This document shows, in pieces, positions 45,081 to 56,416 of a stretch of DNA of 64,000 nucleotides; position 1 is the first letter of the stretch, and each line of letters opens with the position of its first letter. Under the pieces are notes generated by a model. The model was not told the origin of the DNA, did not search any database, and saw only the letters and a program-made list of their open reading frames with translations. The position numbers and the translations under genes are program-made. This DNA is from Phytophthora hibernalis (lineage: Eukaryota; Oomycota; Peronosporomycetes; Peronosporales; Peronosporaceae). Location: assembly GCA_012656075.1 (NCBI GenBank), contig JAAKBF010000393.1:62001-126000 (forward strand), given 5' to 3'.

Positions 45081-45166
45081 TGCCTAATCAAAAGTAAATG
45101 AAGACAGTGGCTGACTGGCTGAGGGTGATGACTGCAATTCACTACAGCCACGACTTCCATCAGAAT

Positions 45167-46387
45167 TTATGGGCGACGATTAGGGTTATTTAGTGTTTTA
45201 AACAGCTTTTTGATGGTGAAGGTGATGAAATCCCGGTACGAAACCTCTCTATTATCAACACACAGAATTACGCACTTCTCGCGTGGTGATTTGCCTTTCA
45301 GCCGGCACAGCTTTGCTAAGACTGCACTTGGAGTTAAATGATGTGCGGGGCTTCGATCAAAATCTCCCCACTCCAGCGAGTTCTGTAGTTGGTACAGCAT
45401 CCGGGTTCCGATCGACAAGCTCGAGTCGGTGAAATGACCACTCGGGGTCCCTTTGTCTAACGTGACGTTGAAGGTAAACGCATTCTGCACCAGCCCCGCC
45501 ATCTCTGTGTTTTCATTGCCACCTACAACTTTCTCCACAAGACTCGGAAATTCGTTCAGAAGTCGTGACTTCCCTGTTCCGGGAACACCTTGACAAAGAA
45601 ACAAGGGAGGCAGCAGTGCTTCCTAAAATACTATGGAAGCGGAGGGTGGTCCACAGCCTACCCTCAATTATTGCACCTGAAAACGAAGATTGAAACATCA
45701 ATTATTGCAATTTTTAATGGATGATTTGATTGGTCCAAATCCACTTTTTCGTACTGGTGATTGAGTAAAATTTGTCGAGTAACAGGGTTGAACAATCAAT
45801 TATTGTAGGGAATCATCTTGCTCAGGAAAATCAATTATGCGCCGCATATTATGGCAATATATTGTTAGTACCATATATTTTTAGAAGCACTCCGTGGCAG
45901 CGCTTATCGTGTCTTGATTCTTTCCATGCAACGAAATGTGCAGGGATTGCATTCGTCATATCCTTCAGACTGAGTGGCTCCTGGAAATCCCATTGGGAAC
46001 CAACCGATGATACTAGTTGTTCCGCAGGATAAACTGAGAATTCGCATTTCGCCTGCTGTGGTGGCAACTCCACCACCACATGGAGCACTTCCTCAGCAAC
46101 GTCGTCATCTGACGCGAAGTACTTGTGCAATTTAGACGCTACTAGCATTTCCTCATACTCAGAGTCGACAAGTCCACGCAGAAGCGCTATAGTGCTATTG
46201 TCGACGTGCAGCCATTTATTGTTATTCCGCGCCAAGCGAAGTATCAAGTCGCTGGGAGAAAATGCGTACCGAAGTCCATATCGTTTCCCTCAAAGATAGC
46301 TTCCTGTAGGTCGCCCATATTAGCGTCGCGATTAATCTCCACCGAGAGGATTGTGGCTTCACCGTACACACCGCAAAAGAGCTTCAT
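45167..46387 (-). pseudogene. Crinkler (CRN) effector gene, 5' part, interrupted
   Basis: ATG 46387. Residues 1-45 resemble the ubiquitin-like CRN N-terminus (MKLFCGVYGEATILSVEINR), followed by the LFLAK-type motif in a slightly variant form (near 46230) and KWLHVD. One frame change lies at an A4 run (46259-46262). The frame continues to about 45849, where stops begin. Positions 45605-45848 are AT-rich and non-coding, then a second frame (45167-45604) starts with a P-loop, GVPGTGKSRLLNEF, and runs to the transposon. CRN proteins are secreted, enter host cells and act in the nucleus; those with P-loop domains are a known subclass. The AT-rich stretch may be an intron or an insertion. As it stands the gene cannot make a full CRN. 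Confidence 0.65.
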
Positions 46388-47154
46388 TTTCCCTTAAACG
46401 CTTGCACAATCTCGCCCTCCTCCGACGGGGATTGGTTTGACACATCAAACCCATCAAATAATTCGTTGGCGAGACAATAGGATAATTGATTTTCTAGAGC
46501 TCAGGGCGAAAGAGCGATCCGGATAGCCTGGGCATGGACACATTACCTGACGACAAAATAACGGTTGTTGCTACATTGATTCGTCATGTTGGCTCGACAT
46601 CGTGTGCCTCAAGCTCAACTAAGCTTACGATCGTTACTTACCAGCTGGTATTATAATAGCTAAGCAGCAGAAATCTGATGCCAAGTTGCTCGAGGCGAGT
46701 ACTGTTTCAAAAAAGTTTGCTACCCCGCACTCACCGTGCGTTGATTTTCTGGATAAGGTTGTTGTCCTTATTTTCTAGCATCAAAGCGGGCTCTTATGGA
46801 AAATTTGAGCTATGCTTGAAGTGATGTTTGACGTATAATGCTTGCTGTGAACAGTACGTCAAATGTGACCATCATGCACAGCGGAAGAGTAACAAGTGTT
46901 CATAGTAAGGACAATAATTTGCAATCTTCGAGTGTCGTGCTGCTTGTTTGATCGCTGTTGCGTACGTATAATGTACATTTTCATGGAGAAGGATGTCACT
47001 AAGCGCAAGTCGCTCTCATGCATTTTGAGTGACCCCAGACTGAAACGTGTCCTGCATATCCACTAAATTTACGGCGGCGACTCGCCTGCTCAGGAGTTAC
47101 GCAGCGTCAGTCCAGCGCGGTGCAGCAAGATTCGTGTTATCCACTTGTAGCTCC
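46388..47154. other. Divergent intergenic region with Inr/FPR-like element
   Basis: About 770 bp between the CRN start (minus) and the EGF-module gene (plus). At 47011-47030, CGCTCTCATGCATTTTGAGT resembles the oomycete initiator plus flanking CATTTT element and could serve the EGF-module gene, 125 bp upstream of its ATG. No other gene is seen. Confidence 0.45.
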
Positions 47155-49631
47155 ATGAGACTTCCTCGTGTCTTCATCGCTCGATCGAAATTCCTCGTCA
47201 TCGCATTTTGGCTGCTGTGGTTGTGTCTGATACGACTCACAGAAGGCTTCACGTGCCCAAACTACTGCTCCAGTCGTGGCCTTTGTTTGGCACAAGGTCT
47301 GTGCTCGTGTCCAAAGGGCTGGTCCGGTCCAGACTGTTCAATAGGTGCGCATTGTTCTCTTCCTTCGTACTCGAAGCTCCTTTGTTCTTAACACTTGTTG
47401 CGCTGTAGCTATCTGTCCGTTGGGCAGTGCCTGGGCTGATGGGGTCATTGGAACGGACAATGGCCACAATTTAGCACCGTGCTCAAACCGAGGAGAATGC
47501 GAACTTGACACGGGAACCTGCACATGCGACTCGGGGTTTACAGGCGCAGCCTGCGAACGAAGTGCGTTCATTCGGCTTTTTGTTGATATCTGCTGTGGGT
47601 CCAATTCAGTTGTTGTCCTTGGCAATGTTCACAGTGACCTGCACATGCAACGGCCACGGGAGCTGCAAATCTATGGTCTCGTACGCGTTGATGAAAGATC
47701 CTGGCCGCGGAACCATCTACCCGTATGAAAACAACTGGGACGCCCGCAAGATTTATGGTTGCGTTTGCGATCGAGGTTACACTGGCTCAAGCTGCATGGA
47801 GAGTACGAACACGTTGAGTCAGAACCTTTGCATTCTGGTTGCGTTAATACTGACTTGGCTCCGTACAAACAGGATTCTGTCCTGTAGGCGACGACCCGCT
47901 CACTGGCACTTTGATAGACCCGAACGGCATCCAGAGGAATGAAAAGCAGCGGATTAATTGCAAGGCTACTGTAAGTGTGCTTGTTCATTTCGTTCATTGG
48001 AGCTACGACGATTTATTTAACGATTGCTGCTAGTCTGGTAGTTTTACGCTCACGTTCGCCGGATACACAACCGATCCATTTTTGCTAACGATACTGCCAA
48101 GACCGTGAGAACCAAGTTTATGGCTCTACCTTCCGTGACTGCAGCTACCGTGACTTTCGGTGGCATCACGCTTACAGCCTGCACAACGATTGGAAACGAC
48201 ATTAGCATTGAGTTCACTCAGGACTTTGGAGAGTACGTGTTTCCTGTCGTATTTTTCACAGATGTACGAAACTGACGCGTTTGATAACTTTTTGACAGTC
48301 TACCAGACATCTACGGCAATCCTACGGGGCTCGTGCACTCGACGCCTTCCGCGAAACCCACGCTTACTTTTGCGACGATCACGCAGGGTACCAAGGAAAG
48401 TCTGCCATGTTCGAGGCGTGGTATGTGTGATCGCACCGCTGGCGTTTGCTCATGCTACTCCAGCTATTTTTCCAGTGACGGCAACGGAGGCATCGGCCAG
48501 CGAGGTGACTGTGGATTCGTTAGTGGTGTCGTGACCGCGTGCCCTGGAGAAATTGCTTGTAGTGGACAAGGCACGTGTCGTGGACCTCCTACATACGATT
48601 GTATCTGCAACCAAGGCTTTACCGGCGGTGACTGCAACGAACGCTTATGCCCTAAAGGCCGATCCTGGTTTGATCGACCCATAGACACTGCAGACACTGC
48701 ACACGCTATGGAAGAGTGCTCAAATGCTGGTGAATGCGACCGAACGAAGGGAGATTGTATCTGCGTGCCTGGTTTCACTGGTGCCGCGTGCAATCGATGT
48801 AAGTATGCCTTGATAAGCCAGATTCTAGCTCTTGAAGCTTTGTTCTTACCTGATCATTGATCTCGCTTGGCGTTTGCAGTGTTGTGCCCGAACGATTGCA
48901 GCGGCCACGGAACGTGCTACACGATGGAGCAGTTGGCAAAACGAGCAACACTCAACGGGGAGACTATGGGCTGGACCTATGGGGCTGTTCCTAACAAGAA
49001 GGAGACATGGGACTATGATGTCATGCAGGGTTGTCTGTGCAGTTCTGGCTGGGAGGGTCACGATTGTTCACAGCGTTCGTGTCCGACGGGAGACGACCCC
49101 ATGACACTGCGACAGCAGAACGAAGTGCAGATGCTCGTGTGCAAAGGAAATTCAGGCTTCTTCAATCTCAAATTTCGAGATGCAGCGACGCCCCAACTCC
49201 CGTTTAATGTGCCTGCTGCCTCGCTAGCTGCTGCATTGGAGGCGTTGCCTACAATTGGCAAAGTATCCGTTACCTACAGCACGGATACCAACTTGGTCAC
49301 CGGCTCGCCTGCGTGCAACGCAGCAGGATCCAACACGATGCGCATCGAGTTCCTGGCCAATTTTGGCGATTTACCGCCATTGCGCTGGATCCTCGATGGA
49401 GCTCTCACGTTGTCTATCAGCGTTGATGGTGTCGGTGAATCTGTACAAGGCACGAAAGAAGAGGTGGCTTGTGCGAATCGTGGTATCTGCAACCACCTTA
49501 CCGGAGTGTGTCGGTGCGCATACGGGTTTACGAGTAGTGATGGGTTCGGCGGCGAAGGAGACCGAGGTGACTGTGGCTACATGGAGCCACTATACCTTAC
49601 TTCTGCCGCACAACAAGTTAACGCACTCTAA
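47155..49631 (+). CDS. Secreted EGF/tenascin-module protein
   Basis: Start ATG 47155, with a signal peptide or anchor (FLVIAFWLLWLCLIRLTEG). Seven exons join in frame: 47155-47344, 47409-47561, 47635-47802, 47873-47970, 48034-48232, 48299-48798 and 48880-49631. At least six EGF-like units are seen, for example CPNYCSSRGLCLAQGLCSCP, CSNRGECELDTGTCTCDSGF and CSGQGTCRGPPTYDCICNQGF (first 20 residues shown by pattern). Between them are beta-rich domains (FTLTFAG, LPDIYGNP; FFNLKFRD, LPPLRWILD) that occur twice, so the protein has a repeated EGF plus beta-domain plan. One frame change near 48074-48076 fits a missing base. It probably sits at the cell surface or in the wall; its ligand is unknown. 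About 680 residues, no C-terminal anchor. Confidence 0.82.
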
Positions 49632-50072
49632 TCAATGATTGCAAAGGCTTCTATTGCCAAGTCTGTGGAAAGACTGTAGTCGCCTTTTAAAACCTCGAGG
49701 CGTGCTCGACTAATTGCCAGTAATGTCGGAACTTGTTGACCCGACGGATCGTGAACAGGATTACTAGCTGGTAGAATTGTCGTCCTGAAAGTATCCCGAA
49801 GGTATTAAACGAGAAAGCCATTCGGGAGCAGTCCAAGCATGGCATGCACACTTTTTTATTGCCAATAAGGGTTACACGCTTTATCGTTTCGAATTTCTGC
49901 TTAGTTTCTTGAATATACATGTACACTGACACCGGGAACTCATATTGCAATCTAAACAGATTCATAATGAAACTCCATCCTGTCACCCCCTCCCTTGAGC
50001 AAGTAAAGTTGGAGTAGGACCAACACCTGATTGCCTAATGACTGTCATTTCACAGGTATCTCCCGAACAATC
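49632..50072. other. Intergenic, no gene seen
   Basis: Spacer of 440 bp upstream of the RxLR gene. It contains TACATGTACA at about 49916-49925 and CTGTCATTTCAC near 50041-50052, which resembles an initiator with its flanking region and may be the effector promoter. Assignment is tentative. Confidence 0.35.
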
Positions 50073-50813
50073 ATGCGGCTGCTTCACCTTTTAGTGCTAT
50101 CAATCACCTCATTCCTTGCAAGCACTTTGGCAGTTGAAATTGACGCTGACTCGAGTACTGCCATCTTCAAAGCCCCAGAAAGGAGGCTTTTAAGAACTGT
50201 CATCACAACAGTCGATATCAGCGAGAGAGCGGGGTTGTCCGTCTCCATTGTTGAGAGGACCAAAACGTTTTTACCGCATCGGAAGTCAGTACAAAGACTC
50301 TCCAGCGTTGGCTCAACAACGGGAAATCTTATTTTGCGCGCTTTTACGACTTACTTAAGTAATACTCAGGGAGGAGAGAAACTGTTTGACGATCCTCAAT
50401 TTATGGTCTGGGTCCAATATGTCGATGATTTGAGCTCCAAATACCCCGGAAAGACGACAGCCGCATCTCGACGTTAACGGCTCAGTACGGCGACGGAATT
50501 TTACGAAATACTACGTATGATTAAAGCAGCGAAGAAAGTCCCGAGCAAGAAGAACCTCGCTACGAAACTACAAACCGAACAACTTCATCTTTCATCTCTA
50601 CTCAAGCTTGACAAGGCAGGAGATGATATTTTCGCCAGCCCTGAATTCACCATTTGGACCAAGTACGTGGACGATTTCAATGCCAAGGAACCCACAGAAA
50701 TAGCGTCGATGATCCCGACGCTGTTGAATTACTACAGTGACAAAGCACTGGCCAAGATGACGAAAGAGGCTAAGAAAGTGGAAGGGCTAAAAGGCACCGC
50801 GAATCAATTGTAG
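50073..50813 (+). CDS. RxLR effector with WY-type repeats, internal stop in the read sequence
   Basis: ATG 50073 begins a signal peptide (MRLLHLLVLSITSFLASTLA). An RLLR motif lies at residues 39-42, the correct place for RxLR translocation motifs; no clear EER follows. The body contains two WY-type units: one with MVWVQYVDDL near 50400-50440 and one with FTIWTKYVDDF near 50645-50680. A TAA at 50475-50477 interrupts the frame, which then continues in the same frame to 50813. The stop may be real, giving a 134-residue protein, or result from paired base losses as in other genes here. RxLR proteins are secreted and act inside plant cells; the target is unknown. I do not attempt to restore the sequence. 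Confidence 0.7.
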
Positions 50814-52210
50814 GCTGAGCATCTTCGGGTGTGACTGAACGGTAGAAACCCCAGCTGATGCCTTCGCGGATTTGGGCCTTAGTAAAGCAGCAGATACACT
50901 TGTGGAGACCCCACTGTTCAGTCTTTATTAAATGAAACTTTTCTACGCAAGGTAACCCGTGATCGAGACATTCGCGCGCAACCTCGGAGGCGCAGATTTG
51001 GCGAAGATGCTTGCTTCGGCCAAGACTCTTGAAAGAGTGAAAAGTGGGAAGCAGTTTTTAGTAGAACATTGCTGTGGGTGGTCTACACGATACTGACCTC
51101 ACTTCGACACTCTGGTACGCTCTCCAGTACAATACTTGCAATACTTGCAACAAAAAGGTGGTCTAATGGTTGTGCTGCGTGGGTCGTTAGGTTCCGATTT
51201 CACCTTTCGATTCGCCTGGCTCGATGAGGTACCACCATCTCAATGAGAGCAGAAGCAATGGTGGCGCACTTATAAGGTCAGCATTCTTGGTTCATTAAAC
51301 TGTACACTAAGGTACTTAAGTAAGTCAATTGCCATGGAGCAACGCATCGCGAGTAACTTTAAGCGTGTCGCCGCATAAGCTGACTGCGCATAAACAGAAC
51401 TGGTTGACTACATGTAGTAGGAAATCGGCGTACGATGTTTTCTCCCTTCTACGTAGTACCTCTGTTCAAGACCCTCGAATCAGCCAAACAATTCCCAAGT
51501 ATGGAACATACCGCCACCAAATTGTAAATGGAAAAGATTCGCGGTTATCTCTCTAGCAAGGAACCTCCTAAAAATATTCGTGCTGATTGAACTTGCCGAC
51601 GATGAGGCTAAGGTTCTTGGAAATCCTTTTTCGGAACTTGGCTCAACTACGTGAAGGTTTTCAACAAGGAGAATCCGAAGATGAAATGGTCTTGATTACT
51701 GCCACTCCATTGCACTATCAGGTTTTTGGCGTTGAAAGGATGATTGACTGTGCGATGGAAAGGCCAAGCACGGTAAAAATCGCCAAAATGGTGTAAGATG
51801 AATGGCTAACACGATGTCATCACCCTTCGGACGCATTCCATTTCTTACGGCTCGAAAAACATGAAGTAGGTGCCAATACTCTATCCAGCCCGGCATTCAA
51901 CCAAGTACCTGAACGACAACAACCAGCGATATCCCGACAAAAGAACAACTATGCTTGATGGGTTGAGAGACAATACACAGACAGACTTCTGTTGCCGATG
52001 TCAATTACACGAAGAACCACCCTAGTACTGAACTTCTGGCAACGAACTTGTAGAATGCGCTCCTCAACAAATGGGTCCTAGACAAGGAAAATCCGAAGAG
52101 GCTTTCCAAAACGCTCAGGGATGAGAAGACCGCTGATGAAATGATTCAGCGATTTAACAAGAAAGTCAAGTCGATGCGGAAAACAGCTTATAAAGAAGTT
52201 CTTTGACAGA
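50814..52210 (+). pseudogene. Decayed RxLR/WY-repeat remnants
   Basis: Downstream of the RxLR gene, three short plus-strand blocks keep WY-module character but lack starts and are full of frame changes and stops: about 50880-51060 (ADLAKMLASAKTLERVKS), about 51600-51800 (ERMIDCAMERPSTVKIAKMV) and about 52070-52200 (LDKENPKRLSKTLRDEKTAD). They look like worn copies or a worn extension of the WY repeat array. Around 51160-51235 there is also a tRNA-like A-box (TGGTCTAATGGTT). No functional gene is claimed. Confidence 0.5.
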
Positions 52211-52735
52211 GACTTGCACTCCGATCGCACTGAAGAGTCTTCACTACTTACGTACAATTTTGGATTTGGTATACTACTGTACGTACTCGAAGTAGAACAT
52301 CGCACGCCAGTGCATGAACACTTCCTGTCGTTGCTGTCAGAGCATCTCGCGTAACTGAAGGTCGTCGTGGCTGTGGGTGTCCCGATCCATGCATACAACT
52401 TGATCACATAGTTTTGGTAAACCAGATGATCAGTTCGGGCGGCAACTGCTGGAAAGTATCCTAAATATCCTAAAATGTTGAGGTTGCATCTTGAAGTTTA
52501 CCCGTAGAAATGCATTTCTCAGTCGCGCTCGATATCGTTTAAGCTCATTTCCTTTACGAGACAGATGTTGTACTGTATGCACATGTACTGAACCATACTC
52601 ACGTGGAAGAAGAGTCCAGCATTGTATCTAGCGTACCCGATATACTTTTTGGATCGTCTCCCAGCAAGAATCCCGCTGCGTCTGGAAAAGAGGCACAACC
52701 GAAAACGCCTCCAAGCGAAGACTTGCACTGACAAA
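52211..52735. other. Intergenic, no gene seen
   Basis: Spacer upstream of the second ankyrin-kinase gene, without a recognisable frame. ATGTACTGAACC near 52573 includes the core of the recurring ACATGTA-type palindrome. Confidence 0.3.
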
Positions 52736-55700
52736 ATGCTGCCACTGTTGGCAGCTGTCAATGTTGTATGCCGGAATTACCCTTGTATAGCATCGGAGGA
52801 GCCTATTGTGCGGTTAATTGAATCGTTCGTCGACACATCTGCGGGTTGTTCTCTGGATAGAGCGGGTAGTAAGTCTCTGGAACTAGTAAAGCGTGTACTT
52901 GCACGTCTGAATCGAGGTCAAGTGCTGGCAGAGTTGTGTGAAGTTGCTGGGAGTGGAAAGGTTCAAGTGATTGAGATGTTATGTGCAGCGGCTGGAAAAC
53001 TCTTGGATATTAGAACGGCTGAACTACTAAACGAACGCGATTTGGGCGGCAACTCAGCGCTCTCGAAGGCTGTTTGGGGAGGGAATATACAAATGTTAGA
53101 ATGGCTTCTGGCTCACGGTGTCCGCTTAAACGCAAGAAATAGCAGAGGTCAAACTGTGCTGCACCAAGCAGCAACACAAGGGAATCTTGCCGTTGTGGAA
53201 TGGCTCGTGGGTAACGGACTTCAAGTGAATGATGCAGACGGCGATGGCTTTACAGCGCTACTAAAGGCAGCTCAATATGGATGCTTTTGTGTTGTCGAGT
53301 GGGTTTTGGAGAAAGGAGTGTTAGTCATTACGCGAAATAGTAGCGGACAAAACGCTTTGCACGTCGCGGCAGGTGCTTTGAGGGAGGATCTCGCCGTTGT
53401 CAAGATTCTCATTGATCATGGGCTCAAAGCGTCTGACAATGACAAGTGGGGACATACCGCTCTGCATTATGCTGTTGTTGCGCAGCACTTCAAGATCATC
53501 GAGTTTTTCCTCAAACATTGTTATTCCGAAGAAACCCCGAGAATGACCGACTTGCAAGATGCCCTGTTTGCTGCTTCGAACGGAAGTTATCCTGAATTCA
53601 TCGAGAAGGTGACCGAAGAGTTTGGAGTTGATATTTCCTATGTGAATGAAAACGGAAGAACTGCTCTTCATGAAGCTTCTGCTGGAGATAGCGTAGAAAC
53701 TGCGGACTTGTTGGTGAAGAGAGGACTTGTTGTCCACCGAGCTGACAACCTGGGAATCACACCTATCATCGAGGCATCTCGCCTTGGTAATTCACGTGTA
53801 CTGAGCTTTCTGCTGAGCACCGAGTGGAACACCGACGACGTTGACTTAAATGGTCGAACAGCTCTACATCATGCGGCAGTTGGTGGCCACTTGACTGTTA
53901 TCGATACTCTGCTTTATACGGCGGACACAAACTGTTGTGATCTGCGTGGTTGGACACCACTACACTGTGCCGCAGCAGCCGGACGTCTTAAAGCCGTTCA
54001 AGCGTTGATTGAAAGTGGTGCTACGTTAGATTGTGAGACCATTTCTGGCAAAACCGCGCTAGTTCTTGCTATAGAACGAGGCCACACTGAGGTGGTACAT
54101 GTTTTGCATGAGATGATGTCTAATCACACCCCAGAAACAGCCCCGGAATCGACCCCAAATGCTCTGGATGACTACACAGAGTATCGGCTCGACCGTACTG
54201 ATATCCATTTTGAATCGCCATTACTCGAAGATAGTGCCAGCGGAATGTGGCTAGGCTCACCGATTCAAGTAAAAGTGAAAAAGCGCTGGCAATCCAAGAA
54301 CATTGTCGAAGAACTTGAGCAATGGGCGAAGTTGAGTCATCCGCATGTCGTCAAACTCTATGGTATCTGCTACGGAGACAGTGATGATGACCCTTTTTTC
54401 GTCTACGAGCGACCAGCTCATGGATCCCTTTTGAATATTTGGGAAATGATGCCAATCGAGATTGCGTTTGGGACAAACTGTACGAAGCCGCTATGGGGTT
54501 AGCGTACTTACATGATCGAGATGTTGTCCACGGTGACATCAGTTGTGCTAACATTGCACTCGCAGCGAACGGATTCGCAAAGTTGAAGAACCTTGGTGGT
54601 GATCAAGACGAAACACATTTTCGCCAGAATCCGTCTTGGACTTCACCCGAGGTGCTATCTGGATACCCACCTACTTTTGCCTCGGATGTGTACACATTTG
54701 GATTAACCATAGTTCAAGCGTTCAAGTCCACGGGTGATTTGTGGAATCTCTTCGGTGGCGTCCGCGACGAATCTATGAAGTCGGGGCATCTTCCCGATAA
54801 ACCTGATGAAATGACTCCGCGCCAGTGGCAACTCGTACAACGCATGTGTTGCTTGAAGCCAGATGACCGTTTATCTGCATCAGATGTAGTGCGGGAACTC
54901 GAATCGTTTACATACAAACATGAAAATCCCCAAAGGCTTTCTTCAGAGTTGGACGAGCGCGAAATTCCTCTCTGCTGGACAAGTTTTGGCGACGTACCCA
55001 TGGTAAACATTTTTTCGACTCCAACCGTAGCAGAAACACTTAACGCGATCGATCGGATGACCAGCGAATCCATCACGATGAATGCCATGAATCGAGATGT
55101 GTACGAACGCCTGGCAGACGTGTTTGGCCAGTTTACAGCTCGAGTTGATTCTCCATCTCACCAACTTGTACATGTACAGCACTACATCAGTATAGTGCAC
55201 TACTTCATAAATTGCTTGGAAAGCACACGGACACTAGTGGCGGTTCGCTTCGCCGTAAGTCGTCAAGAAGCTGACAACGCATTTTCTGTACATGGCGATA
55301 TTGACTTGCTAATGGAAAGCGCAGACATGCGCCGGACGGGTGCTATTCATGACTGGAGAATTATGTGGGAGCACAAACGAGATAAACAAAAGGATTCCAT
55401 CGTGCAGAAATTAAAAGATGTCGTTTCATTACTGAAAGATGTCAAGGACGAAAACGATCGCGAAGAAGCTCTGACTTACTTGCGATTTGAGCTGACCAAG
55501 CACCCTACCAGCTATTTTGCTTTGCGAAACCCAAATGACGTTGCAAGTGCAGAGTGTGTGATTTCATCCCTGGCAACGTCGAAAACTCCAACTGGTTTAT
55601 TCCAGCTTATGAAGTCGAATTTGACAGCTGCAACGAGTTCAGCAGCGGAGCTTTCGGGTCGGTTCACCACGGAAAGTGGAAGAGCGCACAAGTGATCGTT

Positions 55701-56416
55701 AAAAAACTAAAGCTGTCGAGCAGGAACAATTGGATGGATAATATGCCTCTCATGGAGAGCATCCAAGCTGCATTTTTAAACGAAGTGGAGATCTGGTACA
55801 AGTTGTATCATCCCAGCGTGGTGCAATTGTTCGGTGCTTGCCACATTGGGGAACCATTCTTCGTCTGCGAGTTCGCGGGAGGAGGCCAACTCGACAAGTA
55901 CTTGCGTTCTCATCCGGATGAAGTGTGGGATAAGTTGTACGAGGCAGCATTAGGACTGCGCTATCTGCACGATAAAAGTATCGTGCACGCAGATTTGAAG
56001 TGCAACAACATCCTCATTGGAAGCGATGGCCGAGCAAAGTTAACGGACTTTGGTCTTAGTGCCCTGGAGATGAGCGCACAAAACGAAGTTGAAGAGCCTG
56101 AGACCGAGTTGCAGGACAATCTAAGTCACAATGTTGGTGCGGTCCGGTGGAAAGCTCCTGAAGTGCTCCGCGGTGAAAAATCGTCGTCTGCATCGGACGT
56201 GTACTCGTTCGGGATGTGTATCCTTGAAGCAGTTAGTGGGAAGTTTCCATGGATGATATGGCTGCCAAGTACCATGTGAACCGCGATTGCATTCCAAAGC
56301 GACCTCCCAACTGCAGTGAAGAAGCTTACAACTTGGTGCAGCGGATGTGCAAGTATGATCCGAGTGCGAGGGTGGAGATGAAGGAAGTCGTCCATTATCT
56401 GGAAGCGCTGCGATGA
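52736..56416 (+). CDS. Ankyrin-repeat protein with tandem pseudokinase and TKL kinase domains (paralogue)
   Basis: Start ATG 52736 (MLPLLAAVNVVCRNYPCI), stop TGA 56414-56416, about 1,227 residues, colinear with the gene at 36082-39840 in the opposite orientation. About eleven ankyrin repeats (LGGNSALSKAVWGGNIQMLEW and following) lead to a first kinase-like domain with VHGDISCANIAL but NLGGD instead of DFG and no glycine loop, a predicted pseudokinase. The second kinase domain has SSGAFGSVHHGKW, VIVKKLKL, VHADLKCNNILI, DFGLS and WKAPEVLRG, so it looks catalytic but non-RD. Frame changes at 54429-54432, 55568-55575 and 56250-56253 fit one missing base each, judged against the paralogue. The last segment ends with SARVEMKEVVHYLEALR. 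Confidence 0.87.

Larger units (their letters stand above)
42770..45160. mobile_element. PIF/Harbinger DNA transposon, both ORFs present
   Basis: Contains a PIF/Harbinger-type DDE transposase on the plus strand and a Myb/SANT-like second ORF on the minus strand, converging with 30 bp between their stops. This two-ORF layout is characteristic of the superfamily. The outer ends are approximate: I could not identify terminal inverted repeats or the 3-bp target duplication by eye. The insertion lies between the two parts of a CRN gene. Confidence 0.7.
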
